Shown piece after piece: positions 23,500-31,670 of a stretch of DNA of 33,185 bases. The stretch is taken from contig CAZQFH010000036.1 of assembly GCA_964592595.1 (NCBI GenBank), positions 1-33,185 of the forward strand, given 5' to 3'. Below the pieces are notes generated by a model. It saw only the letters and a program-made list of their open reading frames with translations. It did no database searches and was not told the origin of the DNA. This DNA comes from UBA5536 sp964592595 (lineage in GTDB: Bacteria > Bacteroidota > Bacteroidia > Bacteroidales > F082). Numbering within the stretch: the first letter of the stretch is position 1; each line of letters starts with the position of its first letter. The translations under genes and the position numbers were made by a program.

Positions 23500-25115
23500 C
23501 AGGCTGGGCTATCTGCTTTTTTAAGGGCTATGATGGCTTGCTGCAACACATTGTCAATTTCACGATAAATGGGATAAAAGCCGGCTTCATCATAAATATT
23601 TCGCCCTACATAAGATTTAAATAATATTCCTACCTTCTCGCGGGCCAGATTCTTCTCTTCACGATCAGCTGCGATCCCTTTTTCGGCAGCAAATGCTGCT
23701 AAACCGTCATACATGGCTTCCGTAAAGCGAAATTGATCAGCAAAGGCTTCTGGCGAACCAAAGCGGCTAAGCTCGGGGCGATGCGTGTCGGCATACTCAA
23801 AGGCAAATTGAAACAGCAAGCCGCTATTCGCCAGTCGGTTATAGTAAACCAAACTACTATCCACTTCCAGGGGAACATACACATCTGGCATAATTCCCCC
23901 GCCTCCATAGACAATCTTACCCGCCGGAGTGGTATATTTAAGTGAATCAGCAAAATGAATGCTGTCGGGATGCATCAGCTCGCCATTCTCATAACGTTCG
24001 ATGGCTTCGTGATGATATTCCATTTTGTCTCCATTATAAGGCTTTTGAATGGAGCGGCCTGTTGGTGTATAATACCTGGCAACTGTTAAGCGCACCGCCG
24101 AGCCATCCGGAAGCGGCAGTTGCTCTTGTACCAAACCTTTGCCAAAAGAACGCCGTCCTATAATCACACCCCTGTCGTTGTCTTGAAGTGCTCCGGCAAC
24201 GATCTCGCTGGCACTGGCTGAACCCTCATCAATCAAAACGGCCACTTCAAGACCTTGCAACAATCCTTTCTCTGTTGCGAAAGCAAAAGAGCGGGGACGA
24301 TTCTTTCCTTCGGTATAGACAATCAGTTTACCATCATCCAGAAACTCATCCGAAACATCACGTGCCGCACTTAAAAATCCACCGGTATTGCCTCGCAAAT
24401 CAAGCACCAGTTGCTGCATACCTTTGTCGAGCAGCGCTTTTACAGCATCTGTAAACTCTTTATGAGTGGTAGCACTAAACTTATTCAAACGGATAAAACC
24501 AATTTTTTCATCCAACATATAGGCAATATCCAGGCTATAAGTCGGAATCACATCACGGGTAATGGTAAAATCAATCAGACCCGCTACTCCCCTACGTATT
24601 ATTTTTACACGGACTTTAGTCCCTTTATCACCTTTCAGTTTGCGCATGGCATCGCGGTTGGTCACTTCCACACCGGCAACAAGGCTGTCTTCGATATAAA
24701 TAATGCGATCGCCAGCCATGATACCCACTTTTTCGGAAGGGCCTCCCTTGAGCGGGCTAATAACGGTAATGGTATCTTTTTCGATTCGAAAAGAAACACC
24801 AATGCCTTCAAACTTCCCCAATAGCGGATCGTTCATCTCATGAAACTCCTCAGCGGTGATGAAATCACTATGCGGATCGAGTTTTTCAATCATAGCCGCA
24901 ATAGCTTCGTTTTCAAGCGCTTTACGATCTACATCGTCCACATAATCACTTTCGATGTAGGTTAGGATATTGTCGAGCTTGCTACTGCTATGACCCGGAA
25001 TGCGCAGCATTTGATGTGAATCGTTTTCAACCGAGAGCCTCATGCCCAGCCAAATGCCGCCGGCCAGCAGGAGCGAAAATATCAGTGGAAGATAAATAAA
25101 TGGTTTCTTCATCAT
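23499..25115 (-). CDS. S41 carboxyl-terminal processing peptidase (CtpA/Prc-like)
   Basis: A periplasmic, membrane-anchored tail-specific protease of about 538 residues. From the ATG at 25115 it opens MMKKPFIYLPLIFSLLLAGGIW, a signal anchor. A PDZ domain follows (GKFEGIGVSFRIEKDTITVISPLKGGPSEKVGIMAGDRI). The S41 core comes next, with the Ser nucleophile in DEGSASASEIVAGAL (first Ser of SASE, residue 301 from this start) and Lys in RRSFGKGLVQE (residue 326). They are 25 residues apart, as in CtpA enzymes. It ends with a helical C-terminal domain. A TTG at 25133 could extend it by six residues. Its stop overlaps the kinase start, so the two are expressed together. Confidence 0.94.
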   Translation of the reverse strand: MMKKPFIYLPLIFSLLLAGGIWLGMRLSVENDSHQMLRIPGHSSSKLDNILTYIESDYVDDVDRKALENEAIAAMIEKLDPHSDFITAEEFHEMNDPLLGKFEGIGVSFRIEKDTITVISPLKGGPSEKVGIMAGDRIIYIEDSLVAGVEVTNRDAMRKLKGDKGTKVRVKIIRRGVAGLIDFTITRDVIPTYSLDIAYMLDEKIGFIRLNKFSATTHKEFTDAVKALLDKGMQQLVLDLRGNTGGFLSAARDVSDEFLDDGKLIVYTEGKNRPRSFAFATEKGLLQGLEVAVLIDEGSASASEIVAGALQDNDRGVIIGRRSFGKGLVQEQLPLPDGSAVRLTVARYYTPTGRSIQKPYNGDKMEYHHEAIERYENGELMHPDSIHFADSLKYTTPAGKIVYGGGGIMPDVYVPLEVDSSLVYYNRLANSGLLFQFAFEYADTHRPELSRFGSPEAFADQFRFTEAMYDGLAAFAAEKGIAADREEKNLAREKVGILFKSYVGRNIYDEAGFYPIYREIDNVLQQAIIALKKADSPA

Positions 25116-25143
25116 AACAGAAGTGAATATCAAATTTGAAGCA

Positions 25144-25151
25144 CAAATTTA
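25144..25151 (-). promoter_or_regulatory. -7 element upstream of the S41 protease-kinase operon
   Basis: On the minus strand this reads TAAATTTG (TAnnTTTG), about 29 bases before the protease ATG. The -33 element is not clear. Confidence 0.4.
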
Positions 25152-25252
25152 GCCTTATTTCCTAAGCTGAACTAACGCCCGAGGGGGCAGAATGTTTCAA
25201 ATCGGATTGAAATGCAAAAACAGAAGCCTGAGCAGAAAAAAGAATTATGTAC

Positions 25253-25260
25253 TATATTTG
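25253..25260 (+). promoter_or_regulatory. -7 element upstream of etfBA
   Basis: TATATTTG is an exact TAnnTTTG match. It lies 140 bases before the etfB ATG, implying a long leader if used. No good TTTG is found at the expected -33 spacing. Confidence 0.4.
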
Positions 25261-25400
25261 CCGGATTAAGCAGCTGATAGTCCGATTATTTTCTTCTGGG
25301 ATTAGTGAAAATAAAACTGATAAAGTATTCGGATTCAGCAGATTTTCATTTTTACCGCCACATGCGGCAAAACAAATTGCAATAACTAAGTCAATACACT

Positions 25401-26144
25401 ATGAAAATTCTGGTTTTAATTGGTAATGTGCCCGACACAACCACCAAAATCAAATTCAATGCCGACAACACGGCATTTGATGCCAGCGGTGTGCAGTGGA
25501 TCATCAACCCCTGGGACGAGCTCGCCCTCACACGCGCCATGGAACTAAAAGAAGCATACGGTGCTGCTGTCGAAAAAATTGTAGTGGCCAATGTAGGTCG
25601 CAGCGAAACAGAAGCCACCTTGCGCAAAGCACTTGCCGTTGGCGCCGACGAAGCCATTCGCATCGATGCCGACCCGCTTGATGCTTTTTATGTTGCCACA
25701 CAGTTAGCTACAGTAGCTGCTGATTACGACCTTATCCTGGCAGGTATCGAAAATGCCGATTACAATGGCACAGCCGTTGGTGGTATGCTGGCCGAAATGC
25801 TCAACAGAAAGTCTGTTTCGGCTGTATCAGGTATCGATCTGGATGGCGATCTGCTTAAAATAAGCCGCGAAATTGATGGCGGATCACAACAACTTAGCAT
25901 GTCGCTTCCGCTGCTTGCCGTGGTGCAAAAAGGAATCGCCAAAGAACCCCGTATTCCGGCCATGCGTGGCATCATGATGGCCCGCAAAAAACCCCTTAAT
26001 GTGATTGCTGCCACAGAAGCAGAAGCGCTAACAGCATTTGAACATTTTGAACTTCCCCCCGCAAAAGCTGCCTGCAAAATGGTGGATGAAGATCAGGCTG
26101 CCAGCCTCATCAGCTTGTTGCACGAAGAAGCCAAAGTATTGTAA
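25401..26144 (+). CDS. etfB: Electron transfer flavoprotein beta subunit
   Basis: A 247-residue EtfB/FixA protein. With EtfA it forms a soluble FAD/AMP heterodimer that takes electrons from acyl-CoA and other dehydrogenases. Recognisable parts are the start MKILVLIGNVPDTTTKI, the INPWDELALTRAMELKE segment, the family motif VANVGRSETEATLRKALAVGADEAIRI, and the AMP-binding AGIENADYNGTAVGGMLAEML. PAMRGIMMARKKP follows near the C-terminus. etfA begins 19 bases downstream, so they form an operon. Confidence 0.96.
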   Translation: MKILVLIGNVPDTTTKIKFNADNTAFDASGVQWIINPWDELALTRAMELKEAYGAAVEKIVVANVGRSETEATLRKALAVGADEAIRIDADPLDAFYVATQLATVAADYDLILAGIENADYNGTAVGGMLAEMLNRKSVSAVSGIDLDGDLLKISREIDGGSQQLSMSLPLLAVVQKGIAKEPRIPAMRGIMMARKKPLNVIAATEAEALTAFEHFELPPAKAACKMVDEDQAASLISLLHEEAKVL

Positions 26145-26163
26145 AACCTTAAAGATTTAAACA

Positions 26164-27132
26164 ATGTCAGTACTCGTTTATATAGAAAACTGGGATGGTA
26201 AACTCAAAAAACTCAGCTTCGAACTGGCTTCTTACGGAGCACAGCTGGCCGAAAAGCTACAGCTGCCCGTTAAAGCTGTTTCGCTTGGTAAAGTGGATGA
26301 GGCAACCCTCAAAACATTAGGAAAATACGGTATTACGGAAGTGCTTTCGGATACCAACGAAGCTTACAACACCCTCGACAACAGCGCTATCGCCAAGGCA
26401 CTTTTTGCTGCCGCCCAAAAAACAAATGCCACCATCGTAGTGATGGCCAACAACAACCTGGGTAAAGCTGTTTCGCCGCGTCTGGCGGTAAAAATGAAAG
26501 CCGGTCTGGTTTCAGCCGTTCAGGGATTGCCGCTGAGTATCGCGCCTTTTGTGGTTAAAAAGATGGTTTTTACCAGCAAAGCCTTTGCTAATATCACCAT
26601 CAAATCAGCACATAAAATCCTTACCTTGGCGTCTAACTCATTTGGCCTGACAGAGAAAAGCACAGCAACCAGCATCACTGCCTTTGATGCCAGACTTTCA
26701 GCCGAAGAATTTGCAACTACGATCATAAGCACAAACAAAGTTACCGGAAAAGTATTGCTGCAGGATGCCGAAATCGTTGTTTCAGGTGGCCGTGGTATGA
26801 AAGCAGCCGACAACTGGGGTCAGCTGGAAGAATTAGCCGAAATATTGGGCGCCGGAACAGCTTGCTCACGACCTGTTTCGGATGAAGGTTGGCGTCCACA
26901 TGCTGAGCATGTTGGCCAAACCGGAAAAATTATTGCTCCCAATCTTTATTTTGCTTTCGGTATTTCTGGCGCCATCCAACATTTGGGTGGGGTGAGCTCA
27001 TCCAAAGTGATTGTGGCTGTAAACAAAGATCCCGAAGCACCCATCTTCGAAGCTGCCGATTATGGCATCGTAGGTGATGTGTTTAAAGTGTTGCCGCAGT
27101 TTATCGAAGCCGTTAAAGAACTGAAGGCCTGA
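26164..27132 (+). CDS. etfA: Electron transfer flavoprotein alpha subunit
   Basis: A 322-residue EtfA/FixB protein, partner of EtfB. The N-terminal domain resembles EtfB. The C-terminal FAD-binding domain is complete: VVSGGRGMKAADNWGQLEELAEILGAGTACSRPVSDEGW, then HVGQTGKIIAPNLYFAFGISGAIQHLGG and VAVNKDPEAPIFEAADYGIVGD. The length and motifs are those of ordinary ETF rather than an obviously bifurcating form. A terminator follows about 20 bases after the stop. Confidence 0.96.
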   Translation: MSVLVYIENWDGKLKKLSFELASYGAQLAEKLQLPVKAVSLGKVDEATLKTLGKYGITEVLSDTNEAYNTLDNSAIAKALFAAAQKTNATIVVMANNNLGKAVSPRLAVKMKAGLVSAVQGLPLSIAPFVVKKMVFTSKAFANITIKSAHKILTLASNSFGLTEKSTATSITAFDARLSAEEFATTIISTNKVTGKVLLQDAEIVVSGGRGMKAADNWGQLEELAEILGAGTACSRPVSDEGWRPHAEHVGQTGKIIAPNLYFAFGISGAIQHLGGVSSSKVIVAVNKDPEAPIFEAADYGIVGDVFKVLPQFIEAVKELKA

Positions 27133-27151
27133 TACCCTATTATTTGATCTG

Positions 27152-27182
27152 AAAGCCGGAGTAGGATTACTTTGGCTTTTTT
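27152..27182 (+). terminator. Rho-independent terminator of etfBA
   Basis: AAAGCC (27152-27157) pairs with GGCTTT (27174-27179), and six T run through 27177-27182. It lies directly after the etfA stop codon. The loop is 16 bases, a little long. Confidence 0.65.
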
Positions 27183-27294
27183 GTTATCGCTTTTTTGACA
27201 AATTAAAAGTATTTTTGTTCTACTGTTGGAATAATCCATATGCTTAAGCGCTTTTGTTTCAATAGAAAAAGTTTCATTAAACGCTACTAAAAAA

Positions 27295-27528
27295 ATGAAT
27301 ATCCAAACTGAAAAATTAGAACTAATTGAATGGATTTCAAGACTAAACGACTCTTCAATAATTCATAAACTGAGGCAAATAAAAGAAGATTATTCTCAAT
27401 CAGAAGACTGGTGGGAACACTTATCTAAAGAAGAAAAAGCATCAATTGACCGTGGTCTAAAGGATATTGATGAAGGTAGAATTCATTCTTACGACGAAGT
27501 AAGGAAGCTTTATGAAAAATACCTATAA
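27295..27528 (+). CDS. Small antitoxin-like protein, partner of a decayed RelE/ParE-type toxin
   Basis: A 77-residue acidic protein (MNIQTEKLELIEWISRLNDSSIIHKLRQIKEDYSQSEDWWEHLSKEEKASIDRGLKDIDEGR...). The C-terminal pattern 'KASIDRGLKDIDEGRIHSYDEV' is typical of Bacteroidota antitoxins that precede RelE/ParE toxins. Its stop overlaps by 17 bases the start of the toxin reading frame at 27512, which is now broken. The antitoxin frame itself is intact. It may persist as an orphan that still represses its own promoter or neutralises a related toxin elsewhere. Confidence 0.78.
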   Translation: MNIQTEKLELIEWISRLNDSSIIHKLRQIKEDYSQSEDWWEHLSKEEKASIDRGLKDIDEGRIHSYDEVRKLYEKYL

Positions 27529-27828
27529 AATTATTCGGTCAGAAAAGGCAATTTCTAAATAAAAGGAGTGATAGATTTTCTTGAAAAGCATTGGATTAAA
27601 AGAGACATCAAAAAGTTTTCGCAATTACTTGATAAACAGCTAAAACGCATTGATGAAAATCCACGCTTGTTTGCAAAAACAACGTAATCAAAAGGTATGA
27701 GAAAAGCGGTATTAACAAAACAGGTAATACTATATTTCAGGCTGGTTAGCGATGAAATCAGAATAATTACTTCATTAGATAGCAGATAAAACCCAACTAA
27801 TTTGATTAAATGTGATAAGGAAAAATAA
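27512..27828 (+). pseudogene. Degraded RelE/ParE-superfamily toxin gene
   Basis: The remnant reads MKNTYKIIRSEKAIS, then (frame lost by one base near 27557) VIDFLEKHWIKRDIKKFSQ, LLDKQLKRIDENPRLFAKT, then a TAA at 27685. It continues SKGMRKAVLTKQVILYFRLV, SDEIRIITSLDSR, another TAA at 27787, and NPTNLIKCDKEK. Adding one base near 27557 restores a smooth toxin sequence. The stop at 27787 stands where related toxins have Gln in a 'RQNP' motif. One frameshift and two nonsense changes mean no full toxin can be made. The family assignment rests on the pattern 'ENPRLF...MRKAVLTK...LYFRLV..EIRIIT', typical of RelE/ParE toxins. Confidence 0.82.
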
Positions 27829-27837
27829 ATCATTTCC

Positions 27838-30663
27838 ATGAAAAAACTCAGCTGGATACTTCTTTTACTCCTCCTTTCACTCACTACCCGGGCACAATAC
27901 TACCTCAGCGGCGAAGATCCGGCTGCTATCCGATGGAAACAAATCCAAACCGAACAATTCCGTATCATTTTTCCGCACGAAAATGAGTCGCAGGCACAAC
28001 AACTGGCTGCGCTACTCGAAAAAACCTATGCTGCCAGCCGCCTCGATTTGGTCAGCCCGGCCGTGAAGTCAGACCTTATCCTTCACACCCGATCTACCAT
28101 CTCTAATGCCATAGTGGCCTGGGCACCCCGCCGCCTCGACTTTTATAGCACCCCTCCACAAGACGGCTATGCCCAAAACTGGTTCAAACAACTGGCAGCA
28201 CACGAATTACGCCATGTGGCACAGCTCCAAAAATTAGGTGACGGTTCTACTGGCAAAGTTTTAAATATAGCGCTGGGTCAACAGGCAACTGCTGCCTTAC
28301 TGGGCGCTTTTGTGCCCCTCTGGTTCATCGAAGGCGATGCTGTGGTCAACGAAACCATGCTCAGCCATTCCGGCCGTGGTCGCGATGGGATTTTTCTGGC
28401 TAAACTCAAAGCCCAACTGTTACAGAAAGGCTATTATCTTTACGACAAAGCCTATTTTGGCTCTTACAAAGATTATACGCCTGATATTTATGAGCTTGGC
28501 TATTATCTTGTAGGCCACAACAAAGTAAAATATGGCCCTGCAATCTGGGAAAAAGCTTTAGGGCAAACGGCCGATAATCCCTGGACTTTTACCCCCTTTA
28601 GCACCGGAATTAAAAAAATAACGGGCAAAGGGAAAAACAGACTTTATCAGGAAACCATGTTCGACCTTTACGAAAAATGGATGCTTGAAAAAGACACCCT
28701 GCTTACAGCTGCTGAAGTGGTTAGCCCTGGACACAAAGCTTACACAAACTACCGCTTCCCACAAATTTTGCCCAACGGCAACATCCTCGCCATCAGAACT
28801 GCCATCAACGATTTGAGTCGATTGGTAAAAATTGATACCAACGGCAAAACAATAAATTGGCTGCTTCCGGGTGCCATTTACCAACAATCACTTTCGGTTG
28901 GGAATTCAAAAGTGGTGTGGGCTGAGCTTCAACCAGATGTGCGCTGGCCAAATCAAACTTATGCAGTGATTAAAATTGCGGATACCAAATCGGGAAAAAT
29001 CAAACAGCTCACACACAAAAGCAAATACTTCGCACCGGCCATCAGCCCCAACGACAGCCTGATAGCCGCCATCCAGCAAGACGCTTCCGGAAAATCGCGT
29101 TTGGTTATCCTTGAAGCTGAAAATGCTTGGATACAACATCAAATTTCCATCAAAGATTATTTCCTGTCCCTTCCAAAATGGCATCCCAACGGCAGGGAAG
29201 TGATAGTAATCGCTACGGGTGAGGAGGGCAAGGCGCTGATAAAATTCGATCTGCACACCATGGAATGGAATCAATTGAGCCCGTTCACCTTTGCTGATAT
29301 CCTGCTTACAGATGTTGCAGCAGACTTGGTGCTTTTCAGCGGTTCATTTGACCAAAGCAGCCAGATTTTTGCAGTTCGCCTTTCTGATAAAGCGCTCTTT
29401 CAACTCACCCAACTCGAATTTGCAGCGGCTGATGCCGTTTGGGATCAAAAAAATAATGCACTCATTTTAGCCAATTATCAGGCAGATGGTTTTAGGCTGG
29501 AAAAGATTGAAAAACAAAATCTGCTGATGCAGCCTGTTAAATGGCCAGCTAAGGGGGAGTTTAAAATTGCCAGCGAGCTGAGTATGATGAGCAGCCTTTT
29601 GATTGATACCATTCCGCTGGAGGCATTAAATCTGGAAGCAAAGAAATACAACAAGGCAGCAAATCTTTTTAATTTGCACAGCTGGTCGCCTGTTTTTGTT
29701 GATGTGGATAATATCAGCCTAAAGCCAGGCATCAGCCTTTTCTCACAAAACAGCCTCAGCACCATGGTGGCCGAAGCAGGCTATAGCTACGACATTAACG
29801 AACAAACCGGAAAAACAAGTCTGGGCCTGCAATACCGGGGTTGGTATCCTGTTGTTGATTTTGATTTGAGCCATGGCTTGCGAAGAGGACAGGCGCAACA
29901 TCCGGATACCGGAGAAGCTGTCGATCTTAAATGGAACGAAACAACAGCAGAGCTGGGCTTGAGTCTGCCACTTAGTTTCACCCGTGATAAATTCCTGAGA
30001 GGCATCCAGCCTTTTGCAGGCTGGGAGCAGCTTTACCGCAAAATGAATCCTGATGTGGGGCTGCAGTTCAGCGATAAGGATTTCAGCCTGCTCAAGCTGC
30101 AGCTTTTTGCGTATAACCAGTTGCGGCAGTCCAAACGCGACCTGTATCCCCGCTGGGGTCAGCAAGTGCAGCTGGTATTTCAACAATCCATGTTCGATTC
30201 CCGTCTCAACCAACAGATCGGATTGAGTGCCAGCCTTTATTTTCCGGGCATCCTTCCGCATCATGGCTTGCGGCTTTATGCTGCCAGAGAACTCCGACAT
30301 ACCAGCAGTAATATCTTCAGCCGTATCATCCGCTATCCAAGAGGTTATACGAATCTATATCCCTATGATGCTTATGCTACAATGCTTGATTATACGTTTC
30401 CGGTTTTTTACCCAGATTTTAATCTGCCCACTTTCTTTTACCTGCAACGCATTCGGATGTCCCTTTTTGCAGACTATATGCACTACCTCTCGGGTCCTCA
30501 TACATTCGATCTTGGAAGTGCCGGAGCCGAACTCTACACCGACTGGCATTTCTTCAATCTGCCCGCTCCGGTAGTCCTTGGCGGTCGCCTCACACAGGCC
30601 TTTTACACCAACGAAACCATCTTCGAATTCCTATTTGGCATCAACATCTCAGCACTTTATTAA
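27838..30663 (+). CDS. HExxH metalloprotease / beta-propeller / outer-membrane barrel fusion protein
   Basis: A 941-residue envelope protein with signal peptide MKKLSWILLLLLLSLTTRAQ. The N-terminal third is a peptidase-MA-like gluzincin. It has zinc motif H122-E-L-R-H126 (AAHELRHVAQ) and a downstream Glu at 165 in LWFIEGDAVVNE, which fits the third ligand. The middle (~300-580) has TolB-like propeller strands (AISPNDSLIAAIQQD, LPKWHPNGREVIVIA, GKIKQLTHKSKYF). The last ~300 residues alternate in beta-barrel fashion (LGLQYRGWYPVVDFDLSHGL, GIQPFAGWEQLYRK) and end in an aromatic residue, as outer-membrane barrels do. All three folds are inferred from motifs and pattern. I know of no established function for the combination. 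The start ATG follows the toxin remnant by nine bases. Confidence 0.85.
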   Translation: MKKLSWILLLLLLSLTTRAQYYLSGEDPAAIRWKQIQTEQFRIIFPHENESQAQQLAALLEKTYAASRLDLVSPAVKSDLILHTRSTISNAIVAWAPRRLDFYSTPPQDGYAQNWFKQLAAHELRHVAQLQKLGDGSTGKVLNIALGQQATAALLGAFVPLWFIEGDAVVNETMLSHSGRGRDGIFLAKLKAQLLQKGYYLYDKAYFGSYKDYTPDIYELGYYLVGHNKVKYGPAIWEKALGQTADNPWTFTPFSTGIKKITGKGKNRLYQETMFDLYEKWMLEKDTLLTAAEVVSPGHKAYTNYRFPQILPNGNILAIRTAINDLSRLVKIDTNGKTINWLLPGAIYQQSLSVGNSKVVWAELQPDVRWPNQTYAVIKIADTKSGKIKQLTHKSKYFAPAISPNDSLIAAIQQDASGKSRLVILEAENAWIQHQISIKDYFLSLPKWHPNGREVIVIATGEEGKALIKFDLHTMEWNQLSPFTFADILLTDVAADLVLFSGSFDQSSQIFAVRLSDKALFQLTQLEFAAADAVWDQKNNALILANYQADGFRLEKIEKQNLLMQPVKWPAKGEFKIASELSMMSSLLIDTIPLEALNLEAKKYNKAANLFNLHSWSPVFVDVDNISLKPGISLFSQNSLSTMVAEAGYSYDINEQTGKTSLGLQYRGWYPVVDFDLSHGLRRGQAQHPDTGEAVDLKWNETTAELGLSLPLSFTRDKFLRGIQPFAGWEQLYRKMNPDVGLQFSDKDFSLLKLQLFAYNQLRQSKRDLYPRWGQQVQLVFQQSMFDSRLNQQIGLSASLYFPGILPHHGLRLYAARELRHTSSNIFSRIIRYPRGYTNLYPYDAYATMLDYTFPVFYPDFNLPTFFYLQRIRMSLFADYMHYLSGPHTFDLGSAGAELYTDWHFFNLPAPVVLGGRLTQAFYTNETIFEFLFGINISALY

Positions 30664-30679
30664 AAAGCAGTTAGCTTTT
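30663..30679 (+). terminator. Short hairpin at the end of the fusion-protein gene
   Basis: AAAAGC (30663-30668) and GCTTTT (30674-30679) form a perfect 6-bp stem with a 5-base loop, starting inside the stop codon. The T run is part of the stem, so terminator function is uncertain. A second inverted repeat, TTTTTCGT / ACGAAAAA, lies at 30705-30734. Confidence 0.35.
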
Positions 30680-30736
30680 GGTATTATTAGACTTATAAAC
30701 CAACTTTTTCGTCTGTTTTACCTGAAACGAAAAAAC

Positions 30737-31271
30737 GACAACGGCGCTCGGCGTAGTCTGTGACTACGTCGATCGAATCCATCGCTGTTGGCCTTGGCTC
30801 GTTTCCACTTAATAAGTAAGCTTTTAGTTTTAAGCAAGACTCAACTAATGATTATCTCTTTGACTTTCTTACCTTTATCATCGAGCGACTTGCACTGCGA
30901 TGCCGGTGCTCGGCGTAGTCTGTGACTACGTCGATCGAATCCATCGCTATTGGCTTTGGCTCGTTTCCACTTAATGAATACGTTTTTAGTTTTCAAAGAC
31001 AACTATGACTACTCATAAACTCGTGAACGGCGCTCGGCGTAGTCTGTGACTACGTCGATCGAATCCATCGCTGTTGGCTTTGGCTCGTTTCAACTTAATG
31101 AATACGTTTTTAGTTTTCAAAGACAACTATGACAACCCATAATCTCGTGAACGGCGCTCGGCGTAGTCTGTGACTACGTCGATCGAATCCATCGCTGTTG
31201 GCGTTGGCTCGTTTCAACTTAATAATTAAGTTTTTAGTTTTAAGCAAGACTCAACTAATGATTATCTCTTT
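30737..31271 (+). repeat. Array of four hairpin-bearing intergenic repeats (~124-bp unit)
   Basis: Four copies of a unit contain the hairpin CGGCGTAGTC-TGT-GACTACGTCG (10-bp stem with one G-T pair) at 30749-30771, 30911-30933, 31035-31057 and 31159-31181. Spacings are 162, 124 and 124 bases. Each hairpin is followed by GATCGAATCCATCGCT, a TTGGCx hexamer run, then TTGGCTCGTTTC(A/C)ACTTAAT. Linkers are of two kinds. One contains AGTTTTCAAAGACAACTATG; the other contains a segment shared by 30830-30861 and 31240-31271 (TAAGCAAGACTCAACTAATG, then ATTATCTCTTT). No gene was found in 30664-31722; these repeats and the fold-back element fill most of it. Confidence 0.88.
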
Positions 31272-31417
31272 CCCAAAGGAAATTTTCGACCTTCAGACCT
31301 TCGACCTTCAGACTGACTTTCAGACCTTTAGACAAAAAGTCGCTCTCGCTCCCACGTGAATCCTCATGAATCCATGACCGTGAACCCTAAACACATAAAC
31401 ACTCATCCCCTTGTGTT
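31272..31417 (+). repeat. Continuation of the dispersed repeat, matching the 20.3-kb copy in inverse orientation
   Basis: This stretch holds short GACCTTCA / CAGACTTT repeats (31290-31330), then GTCGCTCTCGCTCCC and a near-palindrome TCATGAATCCATGA. Its reverse complement follows the sequence at 20312-20410 closely. No coding potential is seen. Confidence 0.7.
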
Positions 31418-31453
31418 CTCCGTGAAACCTTAGTGCCCTTTGTGGTTAATCTT
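31418..31453 (+). repeat. 36-bp repeated phrase, copy 1
   Basis: The phrase begins CTCCGTGAAACCTTAG and ends CTTTGTGGTTAATCTT. It is identical to 32984-33019, on the other side of the ATPase gene. It is preceded by CTTGTGTT. From memory, strings of this kind occur between genes in many unrelated bacteria with no known role. Confidence 0.85.
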
Positions 31454-31465
31454 TAATTTCAAATC

Positions 31466-31611
31466 TTGAGGCCACTCCGAAAAGCCAAAAAACTGCTGAT
31501 TTTCATTTTTTTTGACCCCTACCCTTAAAGGATGAAAGCTAAAAATCAACAGCTTTAGAAAGTCCCCCTTGGGTAATTTAGGAGCAAATTGACTTTTCGG
31601 AATGGACTCAA
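31466..31611. repeat. 146-bp fold-back (MITE-like) element
   Basis: The ends are 21-bp inverted repeats (31466-31486 and 31591-31611) matching at 18 positions, beginning TTGAG and including CCGAAAAG. Inside is an 11-bp inverted repeat (CTGCTGATTTT 31493-31503, AAAATCAACAG 31542-31552). A small CCTT-A-AAGG hairpin sits at the centre. A 10-bp direct repeat AATTTCAAAT flanks the element at 31455-31464 and 31621-31630. It contains AGTCCCCCTTGGG, another common intergenic string in this phylum. It could be a non-autonomous mobile element or an RNA structure. Confidence 0.6.
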
Positions 31612-31670
31612 TGTTTTAAGAATTTCAAATTAAACGCATCAGCAGTAACTTGAAACACATTTTTCCTATT

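Noticed and set aside
25131..25138. CAAATTTG palindrome as an operator of the S41 protease gene
   Set aside because: Eight bases of AT-rich palindrome are expected by chance; no second copy or longer dyad supports it.
30737..31181. Possible CRISPR array
   Set aside because: The repeated part is most of the 124-bp unit, the linkers are themselves repeated, and no cas genes are present; the layout does not match short repeats with unique spacers.
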